A stretch of 64,000 nt of DNA from Roseburia sp. 831b. GTDB lineage: Bacteria; Bacillota; Clostridia; Lachnospirales; Lachnospiraceae. The translations under genes and the position numbers were made by a program. Each line of letters starts with the position of its first letter. Position 1 is the first letter of the stretch. Location of the stretch: NCBI RefSeq assembly GCF_001940165.2, contig NZ_CP135162.1, positions 795,501 through 859,500 on the forward strand. The letters run 5' to 3'. Below, piece after piece: positions 8,619 to 18,450 of this stretch. The notes beneath the pieces were generated by a model that had not been told where the DNA came from, searched no databases, and worked only from the letters and a program-made list of their open reading frames with translations.

Positions 8619-11600
8619 ATGAAGGAACAGTTTAACGAGAGCAACGCAGTTGCGAAGGGATTGTATGATCCGTCTTTTGAGCATGATAACTGTGGTATTG
8701 GTTCTGTTGTCAACATCAAGGGAATCAAGACGCATGCCACAGTAGAGAATGCATTGAAGATTGTAGAAAACTTGAAGCACAGAGCAGGTAAGGACGCAGA
8801 AGGAAAAACAGGTGATGGTGTTGGTATCCTGTTACAGATTTCCCATAAGTTTTTTACAAAGGCTGTAAAACCACTTGGAATTGAACTTGGTGGAGAACGT
8901 GACTATGGTATTGGTATGTTTTTCTTCCCACAGGATGAGTTGAAACGCAATCAGGCAAAGAAAATGTTTGAAGTCATTGTGGCAAAAGAAGGTATGGAAT
9001 TCCTTGGATGGAGAGAAGTGCCAAACGATCCTGGAAAATTAGGTCAGAAAGCCGTTGACTGTATGCCATATATCATGCAGGGTTTTGTAAAACGTCCGGC
9101 AGACGTTGCCAAGGGACTCGATTTTGACCGTAAATTGTATGTCGCAAGACGTGTTTTTGAACAGTCTAATGATGATACTTATGTTGTTTCATTATCAAGC
9201 AGAACAATTGTATACAAGGGTATGTTCTTAGTAGAGCAGTTAAGACAGTTCTTCCTGGATTTACAGGATAAGGATTATGAATCCGCAATTGCAACGGTTC
9301 ACTCCCGTTTCTCAACAAACACAAATCCAAGCTGGGAACGTGCGCATCCAAACAGATTTATCGTACATAACGGTGAGATTAATACCATCAAGGGTAATGC
9401 CGACAAGATGCTAGCACGTGAGGAGACGATGGAATCCGAGCATTTACACGGAGAGTTACAGAAGGTGCTTCCTGTTATCAACACAGAGGGTTCTGACTCA
9501 GCAATGTTAGATAATACATTAGAGTTCTTAGTGATGAGTGGAATGGATTTACCGCTTGCTGTTATGATTATGATTCCGGAACCATGGGCAAACAACAACA
9601 CAATGTCCCAGAAGAAAAAGGATTTCTATCAGTATTATGCAACAATGATGGAGCCTTGGGATGGACCGGCATCTATCCTCTTTTCCGATGGTGACATCAT
9701 GGGTGCGGTGCTTGACCGTAACGGACTTCGTCCATCCAGATATTACATCACAGATGATGATTATTTAATCCTTTCTTCTGAGGTTGGTGTTCTTGACATT
9801 GACCCAACCAAGATTAAGGTAAAAGAGAGACTTCGTCCCGGTAAAATGCTTCTTGTTGATACCGTGGCCGGACGTGTGATTGATGATGACGAGTTAAAAG
9901 AGCGTTATGCAAGCATGCAGCCTTATGGTGAATGGCTTGACCGTAATCTTGTCCGTTTGCAGGATTTAAAGATTCCAAACCAGAGAGTGGAAGAATATTC
10001 CAAAGAAGAGCGCCAGAGAATGCAAAAAGCATTTGGATACACTTACGAATCCTTAAAAGACCAGATTCTTCCGATGGCATTAAACGGGGTGGAAGGAACT
10101 TCTGCAATGGGTATCGATACGCCGCTTGCAGCACTTTGCAACGACCATCAGCCATTGTTTAACTACTTCAAACAGTTGTTCGCACAGGTAACAAACCCGC
10201 CAATCGATTCCATCCGTGAAAAAGTTGTAACATCTACCACAACTTATATTGGTGAGGACGGAAACCTCTTAGAGGAATGTGCAGAGAACTGTCAGGTATT
10301 GCAGGTGAAAAATCCAATTTTGACCAACACAGACCTGATGAAGATTAAAAATATGAAAAAAGAAGGATTTAACGTTGTTGTCCTTCCAATTATCTACTAT
10401 AAAAATACAAGCCTTGAAAAAGCACTCGATCGTCTGTTTATTGAAGCAGACCGTGCATACAGAGAGGGCGCAAACATCTTAATCCTTTCCGATAGAGGTG
10501 TGGATGAAAACCATGTTGCAATTCCATCTTTATTAGCAGTATCTGGATTGCAGCAGTACCTGGTTAAGACAAAGAAGAGAACAGCACTTGCAATCATTCT
10601 GGAATCCGGTGAACCAAGAGAGGTACATCATTTTGCAACCCTGATTGGATATGGTGCCTGTGCCATCAACCCATATTTGGCACATGAATCGGTCAAACAG
10701 TTAGTGGACGAGCATATGTTAGACAAAGATTACTATGCAGCAGTTGATGATTACAACAAAGCAATCATCAATGGTATCGTAAAGATTGCATCTAAGATGG
10801 GTATTTCCACAATCCAGTCCTACCAGGGTTCTAAGATTTTTGAGGCAATCGGTATTGATTCTACTGTAATTGACAAATATTTCACAAATACGGTCAGCCG
10901 TATCGGTGGTATCACATTAAAAGATATTGAAAATGATGTCAACGAGTTACATTCCGCAGCTTACGATCCACTGGGATTACAGACAGATTTAACGCTAGAC
11001 AGCAAGGGACGTCATAAGATGAGAAGTGGAGCAGACACGCACCTTTACAATCCTGCTACAATTCATCTTTTACAGGAATCCACAAAGCGTGGCGATTACG
11101 AGCTGTTTAAACAGTATACCAAATTGGTAAACGAAGAAGAAAAAGATGGAAACTTACGAGGACTGATGGACTTTAACTTCCCGAAAAAAGAGATTCCGAT
11201 TGAGGAAGTTGAAAGCGTTGACTCCATCGTAACCAGATTTAAAACAGGTGCAATGTCTTATGGTTCTATCTCAAAAGAAGCACACGAGACACTTGCAATT
11301 GCGATGAACCATTTACATGGAAAATCCAACACCGGTGAAGGTGGTGAGGATCCGGAGCGTATTCAGAGCAAGAACAGTTCGGTGAACCGTTGCTCTGCCA
11401 TCAAGCAGGTTGCATCCGGTCGATTTGGTGTTACAAGCCGTTACTTAGTCAGTGCGGAAGAAATCCAGATTAAGATGGCACAGGGTGCAAAACCAGGTGA
11501 AGGTGGACATCTTCCAGGCAAGAAAGTATATCCTTGGATTGCAAAGACAAGACTTTCCACACCAGGTGTAGCATTGATTTCTCCACCACCTCATCATGAT

Positions 11601-13172
11601 ATTTACTCCATCGAGGATTTGGAGCAGTTGATTTACGATTTGAAGAATTCCAACCGTGATGCGAGAATTTCTGTAAAACTGGTTTCTGAGGCTGGTGTAG
11701 GTACCGTCGCAGCCGGTGTTGCGAAAGCAGGAGCACAGGTTATCTTAGTTTCCGGTTATGACGGTGGTACCGGAGCAGCACCAAGCAGTTCCATCCACAA
11801 TGCAGGACTTCCTTGGGAACTTGGACTTGCCGAGACACACCAGACACTGATTATGAACGGACTTCGTAATAAGGTAAGAATCGAGACAGACGGTAAACTG
11901 ATGAGTGGACGTGATGTTGCAATCGCAGCATTGCTTGGAGCAGAGGAATTTGGTTTTGCAACAGCTCCGCTTGTAACCATGGGATGTGTGATGATGCGTG
12001 TCTGCAACCTGGATACCTGCCCGGCTGGTATTGCAACACAAAACCCTGAACTTCGAAAACGTTTTGCAGGAAAGCCAGAATATGTAGAAAACTTCATGCG
12101 TTTTATCGCACAGGAATTACGTGAGTACATGGCAAAATTAGGCTGCAAGACAATCGATGAGATGGTCGGACGCAGCGACTTGTTAAAGGTAAGAGAAGAT
12201 TTAACCGGCCATGAAAAAGAGTTGGATTTAAGCAAGATTTTGAACAACCCATTTGCAGGTCCAAAAGAAAAAGTGACCTTTGATCCAAAGCATGTTTATG
12301 ACTTTGAATTAGAAAAGACAAAAGATGAGACCGTATTGTTAAAACAGCTTTCTTCTGCATTAAACAACAAGCAAAAGAGATGCATCGAGGTGGAAGTAAC
12401 CAATACAGACCGTTCATTTGGTACCATTTTTGGTTCTGAAATCACAAAGAAATACGATGATACCTTAGAGGAAGATACCTTCATTGTAAAATGTAACGGT
12501 GCAGGTGGACAGAGCTTTGGTGCCTTTATTCCAAAGGGACTTACCTTAGAGCTTGTCGGAGATTCCAATGACTACTTCGGAAAAGGTTTATCCGGTGGTA
12601 AACTGGTTGTCTATGCGCCGGCTGGTGTCAAATACAAAAAAGATGAAAACATTATCATCGGTAACGTAGCACTTTATGGTGCGACAAGCGGAAAAGCATT
12701 TATCAGCGGTGTGGCAGGCGAACGTTTCTGCGTCCGTAACTCGGGAGCTTCCGCTGTCGTAGAAGGTGTTGGTGACCACGGCTGTGAATACATGACAGGT
12801 GGACGTGTTGTAATTCTTGGTAAAACTGGAAAGAACTTTGCGGCAGGTATGAGCGGTGGTATCGCTTATGTTTTAGATGAAGACAATGATCTCTATACCA
12901 GAATCAACAAAGAGATGGTATTTTCAGAGGAAGTAACCAATAAATACGATGTCATGGAATTGAAGGATATGATTAAAGAACATGTTTCCTTTACCAATTC
13001 TGAAAAAGGAAAAGAGATTCTAGATAACTTCAGCGAATATTTACCGAAGTTTAAGAAAGTCATTCCTTATGATTACAATCGTATGTTAATGGCAATCGTT
13101 CAGATGGAAGAGAAAGGTTTATCTTCCGAACAGGCACAGATTGAAGCATTCTATGCAAATGCAAAGATGTGA
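8619..13172 (+). CDS. gltB: Glutamate synthase, large (alpha) subunit
   Basis: GltB makes two glutamates from glutamine and 2-oxoglutarate, with electrons passed from GltD. The 1,517-residue protein has the N-terminal class II glutaminase domain with catalytic Cys25 in HDNCGIG after a short propeptide. The central domain and FMN-binding synthase barrel follow (LISPPPHHDIYSIEDL, GYDGGTGAAPSS). The 3Fe-4S ligands are Cys1123, Cys1129 and Cys1134 in a C-x5-C-x4-C pattern, and a C-terminal GXGXG beta-helix domain ends the protein. The start is ATG 8619, with AGGAAAGGAAG upstream; the open frame back to 8532 overlaps the promoter and is not used. GltD starts 17 bases after the stop. Confidence 0.97.
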   Translation: MKEQFNESNAVAKGLYDPSFEHDNCGIGSVVNIKGIKTHATVENALKIVENLKHRAGKDAEGKTGDGVGILLQISHKFFTKAVKPLGIELGGERDYGIGMFFFPQDELKRNQAKKMFEVIVAKEGMEFLGWREVPNDPGKLGQKAVDCMPYIMQGFVKRPADVAKGLDFDRKLYVARRVFEQSNDDTYVVSLSSRTIVYKGMFLVEQLRQFFLDLQDKDYESAIATVHSRFSTNTNPSWERAHPNRFIVHNGEINTIKGNADKMLAREETMESEHLHGELQKVLPVINTEGSDSAMLDNTLEFLVMSGMDLPLAVMIMIPEPWANNNTMSQKKKDFYQYYATMMEPWDGPASILFSDGDIMGAVLDRNGLRPSRYYITDDDYLILSSEVGVLDIDPTKIKVKERLRPGKMLLVDTVAGRVIDDDELKERYASMQPYGEWLDRNLVRLQDLKIPNQRVEEYSKEERQRMQKAFGYTYESLKDQILPMALNGVEGTSAMGIDTPLAALCNDHQPLFNYFKQLFAQVTNPPIDSIREKVVTSTTTYIGEDGNLLEECAENCQVLQVKNPILTNTDLMKIKNMKKEGFNVVVLPIIYYKNTSLEKALDRLFIEADRAYREGANILILSDRGVDENHVAIPSLLAVSGLQQYLVKTKKRTALAIILESGEPREVHHFATLIGYGACAINPYLAHESVKQLVDEHMLDKDYYAAVDDYNKAIINGIVKIASKMGISTIQSYQGSKIFEAIGIDSTVIDKYFTNTVSRIGGITLKDIENDVNELHSAAYDPLGLQTDLTLDSKGRHKMRSGADTHLYNPATIHLLQESTKRGDYELFKQYTKLVNEEEKDGNLRGLMDFNFPKKEIPIEEVESVDSIVTRFKTGAMSYGSISKEAHETLAIAMNHLHGKSNTGEGGEDPERIQSKNSSVNRCSAIKQVASGRFGVTSRYLVSAEEIQIKMAQGAKPGEGGHLPGKKVYPWIAKTRLSTPGVALISPPPHHDIYSIEDLEQLIYDLKNSNRDARISVKLVSEAGVGTVAAGVAKAGAQVILVSGYDGGTGAAPSSSIHNAGLPWELGLAETHQTLIMNGLRNKVRIETDGKLMSGRDVAIAALLGAEEFGFATAPLVTMGCVMMRVCNLDTCPAGIATQNPELRKRFAGKPEYVENFMRFIAQELREYMAKLGCKTIDEMVGRSDLLKVREDLTGHEKELDLSKILNNPFAGPKEKVTFDPKHVYDFELEKTKDETVLLKQLSSALNNKQKRCIEVEVTNTDRSFGTIFGSEITKKYDDTLEEDTFIVKCNGAGGQSFGAFIPKGLTLELVGDSNDYFGKGLSGGKLVVYAPAGVKYKKDENIIIGNVALYGATSGKAFISGVAGERFCVRNSGASAVVEGVGDHGCEYMTGGRVVILGKTGKNFAAGMSGGIAYVLDEDNDLYTRINKEMVFSEEVTNKYDVMELKDMIKEHVSFTNSEKGKEILDNFSEYLPKFKKVIPYDYNRMLMAIVQMEEKGLSSEQAQIEAFYANAKM

Positions 13173-13188
13173 GAAAGGATTGAAGAAG

Positions 13189-14682
13189 ATGGGAAAACCA
13201 ACGGGATTTATGGATTATGATAGAGAGAATGCAGCCGCAGTTGCACCAAAAGAGCGTATTAAGAACTTTAACGAGTTCCACACACCGCTTTCAAAAGAAA
13301 AACAGCAGATTCAGGGCGCAAGATGTATGAACTGTGGAGTTCCTTTCTGCCAGGCAGGAATGAATATCTGTGGAATGACATCAGGTTGTCCGTTACATAA
13401 CTTAGTACCAGAGTGGAATGATCTTGTATACACAGGAAATTGGGAGCAGGCATATAACCGTCTGGCAAAGACGAACAACTTCCCAGAATTTACCTCCAGA
13501 GTGTGCCCAGCACTCTGTGAGGCTGCATGCACCTGTGGACACTGGGAAGATCCGGTAACTTGTAGAGCGAATGAGAACGGAATCATTGAAAATGCATACG
13601 AACAGGGATATGCAAAGGCAAACCCACCAAAGGTCCGTACCGGAAAGAAGGTTGCAATCATCGGTTCCGGTCCATCCGGTCTTGCAGCGGCAGACCAGTT
13701 AAACAAACGTGGCCATCAGGTAACGGTATACGAGAGAGATGACCGTGTGGGCGGGCTTTTAATGTATGGTATTCCAAATATGAAGCTGGAAAAATGGGTG
13801 ATTGACCGAAAGATTGCAATCATGAAAGAAGAAGGCATTGTATTTGAGACAGGAGTCAATGTCGGAAAAGATATTAAGGCAGCAAAATTAGTAAAGGAAT
13901 ATGACCGTGTGATTTTAGCATGTGGAGCAAAAAATCCTAGAGACATCAAGGTTCCGGGAAGAGATGCAAAGGGTATCTATTTTGCAGTTGATTTCTTAAA
14001 AGCAACCACAAAGAGCCTTTTAGACTCCGATTTAAAGGATAACAAATATATTTCTGCAAAAGGAAAGAAAGTTGTCATCATCGGTGGCGGTGATACCGGA
14101 AATGACTGTGTGGGAACCTCAATCCGTCATGGCTGTGCAAGTGTGACACAGCTTGAAATGATGCCAATGCCGCCAAAGGAGAGAGCAGAGGACAATCCTT
14201 GGCCAGAGTGGCCGAAGGTCTTAAAGACTGATTACGGCCAGGAGGAGGCAATCGCAGTATTCGGACACGACCCACGAATTTATCAGACTACCGTAAAAGA
14301 ATTTACCAAAGATAAAAACGGAAATTTAAACGGTCTTGTGACAGTAAAATTAGAGCCGAAAAAAGATGAAAAGACCGGAAGAACAATAATGGAAGAGGTT
14401 GCCGGTTCTGAAAAGAAGATGGAGGCAGATTTAGTCTTAATCGCAGCCGGATTCCTTGGAACAGAACAGTATGTTGCCGATGCATTTGGCGTAAACTTAA
14501 ATGCCAGAACTAATGTGGCAACAGAAGAAGGCGCTTATGCTACCAATGTGAAAAATGTATTCGCCGCAGGTGATATGCATAGAGGACAGTCCTTAGTAGT
14601 ATGGGCAATCCGGGAAGGCAGAGAAGTCGCAAGAGAAGTCGACGAAAGTCTGATGGGATATTCTTACCTGTCTGTTCAGTAG
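13189..14682 (+). CDS. gltD: Glutamate synthase, small (beta) subunit
   Basis: GltD is the FAD- and NAD(P)H-binding partner that feeds electrons to GltB. The 497-residue protein has an N-terminal double 4Fe-4S cysteine region (CMNCGVPFC, CGMTSGCPLHN, CPALCEAAC). Two Rossmann nucleotide folds follow: GSGPSGLAAADQL for FAD and IGGGDTGNDCVG for NAD(P)H. The C-terminal FAD motif VFAAGDMHRGQS is intact. The start is ATG 13189, preceded by GAAGAAG; the longer frame from 13141 lies inside gltB. Confidence 0.97.
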   Translation: MGKPTGFMDYDRENAAAVAPKERIKNFNEFHTPLSKEKQQIQGARCMNCGVPFCQAGMNICGMTSGCPLHNLVPEWNDLVYTGNWEQAYNRLAKTNNFPEFTSRVCPALCEAACTCGHWEDPVTCRANENGIIENAYEQGYAKANPPKVRTGKKVAIIGSGPSGLAAADQLNKRGHQVTVYERDDRVGGLLMYGIPNMKLEKWVIDRKIAIMKEEGIVFETGVNVGKDIKAAKLVKEYDRVILACGAKNPRDIKVPGRDAKGIYFAVDFLKATTKSLLDSDLKDNKYISAKGKKVVIIGGGDTGNDCVGTSIRHGCASVTQLEMMPMPPKERAEDNPWPEWPKVLKTDYGQEEAIAVFGHDPRIYQTTVKEFTKDKNGNLNGLVTVKLEPKKDEKTGRTIMEEVAGSEKKMEADLVLIAAGFLGTEQYVADAFGVNLNARTNVATEEGAYATNVKNVFAAGDMHRGQSLVVWAIREGREVAREVDESLMGYSYLSVQ

Positions 14683-14707
14683 CAGATAACAATTCCATAA
14701 GAAAAAG

Positions 14708-14752
14708 GAAACCCCGCATAAATGGTTGCAGTCATTTATGCGGGGTTTTTTA
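14708..14752 (+). terminator. Rho-independent terminator of gltBD
   Basis: AACCCCGCATAAAT pairs with ATTTATGCGGGGTT (14 bp, loop of 10), followed directly by a T-run. This is a textbook terminator. Confidence 0.95.
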
Positions 14753-14925
14753 AGAAGGGGGTTTTGTTTTCTATAAAACCCATGTTGACGTCCTGACGCC
14801 AACGCATTTATTATGCATGATGATTCGAAAAAAATCTACAAAAAAATTGTGAACTTTTTTTGAAAATGCAATGACAAATGTACTTGAAACAGATACACAA
14901 AGTTTGCGCATCTGATACGTCGTGC
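14753..14925. other. Intergenic stretch between gltD and lepA promoter
   Basis: No gene is visible. It contains a small hairpin GGGTTTT/AAAACCC (about 14758-14780) and an imperfect palindrome GTTGACGTCCTGACGCCAAC at 14784-14803, which could be an operator or a minor terminator. The rest is AT-rich. Confidence 0.4.
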
Positions 14926-14955
14926 TTGACGTGATTTAGAGTTATCAAGTATAAT
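14926..14955 (+). promoter_or_regulatory. lepA promoter
   Basis: TTGACG at 14926-14931 and perfect TATAAT at 14950-14955, spaced by 18 bases. The start codon is 38 bases downstream. Confidence 0.75.
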
Positions 14956-14992
14956 AGCCACATATGGAAACATGGTTTTGGAGGAATAAAAA

Positions 14993-16804
14993 TTGGCAAT
15001 AGATCAAAGTAAAATTCGTAATTTTTGTATTATCGCACATATCGATCACGGCAAGTCGACACTTGCAGATCGTATCATAGAGATGACCGGAACCCTGACA
15101 AGCCGTGAGATGCAGGCTCAGGTTCTGGATAATATGGACTTAGAGAGAGAAAGAGGAATTACCATCAAATCCCAGGCAGTCCGTATTATCTATAAGGCAA
15201 AAGACGGGGAAGAGTATATTTTCAACCTCATTGATACACCTGGACATGTTGACTTTAACTATGAGGTGTCAAGAAGTCTTGCGGCATGTGATGGTGCCAT
15301 CCTGGTTGTGGATGCAGCGCAGGGGGTAGAGGCACAGACTCTGGCAAATGTTTATCTTGCCTTAGATCATGACCTTGATATTATGCCGGTTATCAATAAG
15401 ATTGACCTTCCGAGCGCGCAGCCAGATGAAGTCATCCAGGAGATTGAGGACGTTATTGGAATTGAGGCAGAGGATGCACCACGCATTTCTGCAAAGACCG
15501 GATTGAATGTAGAAGAGGTGCTAGAGCAGATTGTGACAAAGATTCCGGCTCCAACCGGAGATCCGGCGGCTCCGTTAAAGGCATTGATTTTTGATGCTTT
15601 GTACGATGCTTATAAGGGTGTCATTATTTTTTGCCGTGTGAAAGAAGGTACGGTAAAAGTTGGAGATACCATTAAAATGATGGCAACCGGAGCGATGGAT
15701 GAAGTCACAGAAGTAGGTTATTTTGGAGCAGGACAGTTTATCCCATGCGACGAATTGTCAGCAGGAATGGTAGGATATATCTGTGCCAGCATTAAGAATG
15801 TGAGAGATACCCGTGTCGGTGATACGGTTACGAATGCGAATCGCCCTTGCGCGGAGGCATTGCCGGGCTATAAAAAAGTAAACCCAATGGTATATTGTGG
15901 TCTGTATCCGGCTGACAGTGCGAAATACCCGGATTTAAGAGAGGCATTGGAAAAACTTCAGGTAAACGATGCATCGTTACAGTTTGAGCCGGAGACGTCG
16001 CTGGCGCTTGGATTTGGATTCCGCTGTGGGTTCTTGGGATTGCTTCATTTAGAGATTATCCAGGAACGATTAGAGCGTGAGTTTAATTTAGATTTGGTTA
16101 CAACAGCACCGGGTGTTGTATACAAGGTGCATAAGACAAATGGAGAAGTCATCGACTTGACCAATCCATCTAATTTACCAGACCCATCCGAAATCGAATA
16201 TATGGAAGAACCGATTGTTTCAGCAGAGATTATGGTAACAAGCGAGTATGTAGGTGCTATCATGAAATTATGCCAGGAGCGGCGCGGTGTTTATATCAGC
16301 ATGGAATATTTAGAGGAGACCAGAGCTTTAATCAAGTATGATCTTCCTTTGAATGAGATTATCTACGATTTCTTTGACGCATTAAAATCACGTTCCAGAG
16401 GATATGCATCTTTTGATTATGAGTTGAAAGGTTATGAGCGTTCTGAACTTGTAAAACTGGATATTTTAATCAACAAAGAACAGGTGGATGCGTTATCCTT
16501 TATTGTGTTTGAGGGAAGTGCTTATGAGCGTGGCAGAAAGATGTGCGAGAAATTAAAAGAAGAGATTCCAAGACATTTGTTTGAGATTCCGATTCAGGCA
16601 GCAGTTGGTGGAAAAGTCATTGCGCGAGAAACGGTAAAAGCAATGCGAAAAGATGTGCTTGCAAAATGTTATGGTGGTGATATTTCCCGTAAGAGAAAGC
16701 TTTTGGAGAAACAGAAAGAAGGAAAGAAGCGAATGCGCCAGGTTGGAAATGTAGAGATTCCACAGGAAGCATTCATGAGCGTTCTAAAATTAGACGAAGA
16801 TTAA
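14993..16804 (+). CDS. lepA: Elongation factor 4 (LepA), ribosome-associated GTPase
   Basis: LepA is a translational GTPase that binds the ribosome and is thought to help initiation or relieve stalled states. The 603-residue length is normal. The N-terminal G domain has [13 protein letters not shown] (P-loop), RGITIKSQ (switch I), DTPGHVDF and NKIDLP. The elongation-factor beta-barrel and EF-G-like domains III and V follow. The LepA-specific C-terminus is basic ([20 protein letters not shown]). Translation starts at TTG 14993, supported by GGAGG at 14980-14984 eight bases upstream. Confidence 0.97.
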   Translation: MAIDQSKIRNFCIIAHIDHGKSTLADRIIEMTGTLTSREMQAQVLDNMDLERERGITIKSQAVRIIYKAKDGEEYIFNLIDTPGHVDFNYEVSRSLAACDGAILVVDAAQGVEAQTLANVYLALDHDLDIMPVINKIDLPSAQPDEVIQEIEDVIGIEAEDAPRISAKTGLNVEEVLEQIVTKIPAPTGDPAAPLKALIFDALYDAYKGVIIFCRVKEGTVKVGDTIKMMATGAMDEVTEVGYFGAGQFIPCDELSAGMVGYICASIKNVRDTRVGDTVTNANRPCAEALPGYKKVNPMVYCGLYPADSAKYPDLREALEKLQVNDASLQFEPETSLALGFGFRCGFLGLLHLEIIQERLEREFNLDLVTTAPGVVYKVHKTNGEVIDLTNPSNLPDPSEIEYMEEPIVSAEIMVTSEYVGAIMKLCQERRGVYISMEYLEETRALIKYDLPLNEIIYDFFDALKSRSRGYASFDYELKGYERSELVKLDILINKEQVDALSFIVFEGSAYERGRKMCEKLKEEIPRHLFEIPIQAAVGGKVIARETVKAMRKDVLAKCYGGDISRKRKLLEKQKEGKKRMRQVGNVEIPQEAFMSVLKLDED

Positions 16805-16807
16805 GGA

Positions 16808-16862
16808 GAAGCTGTTACAGTAAAGTGGTCGAGAATGGAAACGTTACTGTGACAGCTTTTTA
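16808..16862 (+). terminator. lepA terminator
   Basis: AGCTGTTACAGTAA (16810-16823) pairs with TTACTGTGACAGCT (16844-16857) apart from one G-U pair, with a T-run after it. Confidence 0.85.
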
Positions 16863-16953
16863 TGAAATAAAGCGAGAATGGAAACGTTACCGTGACAGTT
16901 TTTTATAAAGAAATAAAACGAGAATGGAAACGTTACCGTGACAGTTTTTATAA
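16830..16953 (+). repeat. Three tandem copies of a terminator 3' arm
   Basis: A unit of about 35 bases (core GAGAATGGAAACGTTAC followed by YGTGACAGYTTTTTAT) occurs at 16830, 16873 and 16919, with periods of 43 and 46. Only the first copy has a matching 5' arm to form the lepA terminator. Copies 2 and 3 agree with each other more closely than with copy 1. Confidence 0.85.
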
Positions 16954-16987
16954 AAAGAGAAGTATCAGGGAAAAGAGGTGAATCGAT

Positions 16988-18220
16988 TTGGAACAAAAAG
17001 AATTGGAATTATATGTACATATTCCGTTTTGCATGAAAAAATGTTTGTATTGTGACTTTTTGTCAGCGCCGGCAGATGAGGAAACACAAAGAGAATATGT
17101 AGAAGCGCTGCTTCGGGAAATCCGTTTCTTTGGAGAGCGTTCGTCGGATTATGTGGTAAGTACCATTTATATTGGAGGCGGAACGCCATCCTGGCTGGAC
17201 GAGTCATTGATGGCAAAGATTATGGAAGAGATAACGCATCGTTTTCTGCTTGCAAAAGATGCGGAGATTACGATTGAATGTAATCCGGGAACCGTGACAG
17301 AGCGGAAATTTCAGGTTTACAAAAAGATTGGAATCAATCGTTTAAGCATCGGATTACAATCCGTCAATGAAAAAGAGTTACAGTTATTAGGAAGGGTTCA
17401 CACGTTTGACCAGTTTTTAAAGACCTATGAACTTGCGAGAAAAACAGGTTTTACCAACATCAATGTGGATTTGATGAGCTCCCTTCCGGGACAGACACCA
17501 AAGACGTTTGCAAAAACGCTTCAGCAGGTGATAAGGCTTCATCCAGAGCACATTTCAGCATATTCTTTGATTATTGAAAAAGGAACGCCTTTTTATGAAA
17601 CTTATAAGTTTGATGCAGTGAAACAAAGAGCCGGAATGCAGACCGAATTTTTGCCGACGGAAGATGAAGAGTACGAGATTGGAAAATTAACGCAGGTGGT
17701 TTTGGAAAAAGCAGGGTATCACCGCTATGAGGTTTCGAATTATGCAAGAGAAGGATATGCCTGCCGCCACAACATTGGTTACTGGAGGAGAACGAATTAT
17801 CTTGGAATGGGACTTGGAGCAGCCTCCCTTCTGGAGAACATCCGTTATACCAATACATCGGATTTGTATCACTATATTGAGGAAAGCGTTGACATCAAGA
17901 ATGTCATGGTGCCGGTGACGTTAGCAAACCAGACGACTGTACCGGTTCCGGCAACCAATCTTTCTGATACCGTGGATGTCATTGAGCGAAATGCACAGAT
18001 GGAAGAATTTATGTTTTTAGGACTTCGTATGACACAAGGGGTCTTTCGAGAAGATTTTGAGCGTGCGTTCGGAATGACGATTGAATCCGTTTATGGAGAG
18101 GTATTGCAGACCCTGTTACAGGAAGGGTTACTTGAAAAAAGTGAGGGCAGAATTTTTCTGACCGACCGGGGAATGGAATTAAACAGCTATGTGACGTCAC
18201 AATTCCTTTTTGGAAATTAG
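16988..18220 (+). CDS. hemW: Heme chaperone / coproporphyrinogen oxidase-like radical SAM protein HemW
   Basis: HemW is a radical-SAM protein related to oxygen-independent coproporphyrinogen III oxidase; characterised members act as heme chaperones rather than oxidases. The 410-residue protein carries the cluster motif C15-x3-C19-x2-C22 at the very N-terminus, in HIPFCMKKCLYCDF. The SAM-binding TIYIGGGTPSWL, the IGLQSVNEKELQLLGR block and the C-terminal HemN winged-helix domain are also present. The start is TTG 16988, preceded by AGAGGTGA. LepA-hemW neighbours are common in Firmicutes. Confidence 0.93.
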   Translation: MEQKELELYVHIPFCMKKCLYCDFLSAPADEETQREYVEALLREIRFFGERSSDYVVSTIYIGGGTPSWLDESLMAKIMEEITHRFLLAKDAEITIECNPGTVTERKFQVYKKIGINRLSIGLQSVNEKELQLLGRVHTFDQFLKTYELARKTGFTNINVDLMSSLPGQTPKTFAKTLQQVIRLHPEHISAYSLIIEKGTPFYETYKFDAVKQRAGMQTEFLPTEDEEYEIGKLTQVVLEKAGYHRYEVSNYAREGYACRHNIGYWRRTNYLGMGLGAASLLENIRYTNTSDLYHYIEESVDIKNVMVPVTLANQTTVPVPATNLSDTVDVIERNAQMEEFMFLGLRMTQGVFREDFERAFGMTIESVYGEVLQTLLQEGLLEKSEGRIFLTDRGMELNSYVTSQFLFGN

Positions 18221-18250
18221 ATTGTATCTTAAAAAATACTTGTTAAAATA

Positions 18251-18279
18251 TTGTCAATCTCGAAAATCCGTGTTAAGAT
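18251..18279 (+). promoter_or_regulatory. Promoter without a downstream gene
   Basis: TTGTCA at 18251-18256 and TAAGAT at 18274-18279 are spaced by 17 bases. Transcription would start near 18286 and reach the terminator at 18411-18448. Confidence 0.5.
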
Positions 18280-18285
18280 AAGTTG

Positions 18286-18448
18286 TCTGCGTAATGAGAA
18301 AGATTCTTGTTACAAAGCCATAGGAAAATCGAATACGGATGTCACTGACGTCAAAAATCGGATGATTTGAGAGGAAAGAGATTGGCATATTACAATGGAG
18401 CATACTAGCGGCCACTCTTTTTTGCGTACAAAAAAGGGTGGCTTTTTT
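18286..18448 (+). ncRNA. Candidate small RNA or leader upstream of the hyd cluster
   Basis: Between a plausible promoter and a strong terminator lie about 160 bases with no credible ORF (only a 9-codon frame at 18294 without a ribosome site). I see local complementarity (for example GATGTCA with TGACGTC) but no match to T-box, purine, SAM or ZTP motifs. It may be an independent small RNA or an attenuator ahead of the hydrogenase maturation genes. Confidence 0.35.
18411..18448 (+). terminator. Terminator before the fold-back element
   Basis: GCCACTCTTTTTT pairs with AAAAAAGGGTGGC (one G-U pair) around a six-base loop, followed by six T. Confidence 0.8.
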
Positions 18449-18450
18449 AG

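Noticed and set aside
11756-12247. 163-codon antisense ORF within gltB
   Set aside because: Shadow frame of a strongly conserved gene; Ser/Pro-rich composition without domains or ribosome site.
16830-16953. Possible CRISPR array (three regularly spaced repeats)
   Set aside because: The intervals between copies are only about 8-11 bases, the repeat carries the lepA terminator arm, and no cas genes are present.
18286-18448. T-box leader
   Set aside because: The GGGTGG before the T-run resembles part of a T-box, but the ACCGCG half and the specifier stem are missing, and no aminoacyl-tRNA synthetase or amino acid gene follows.
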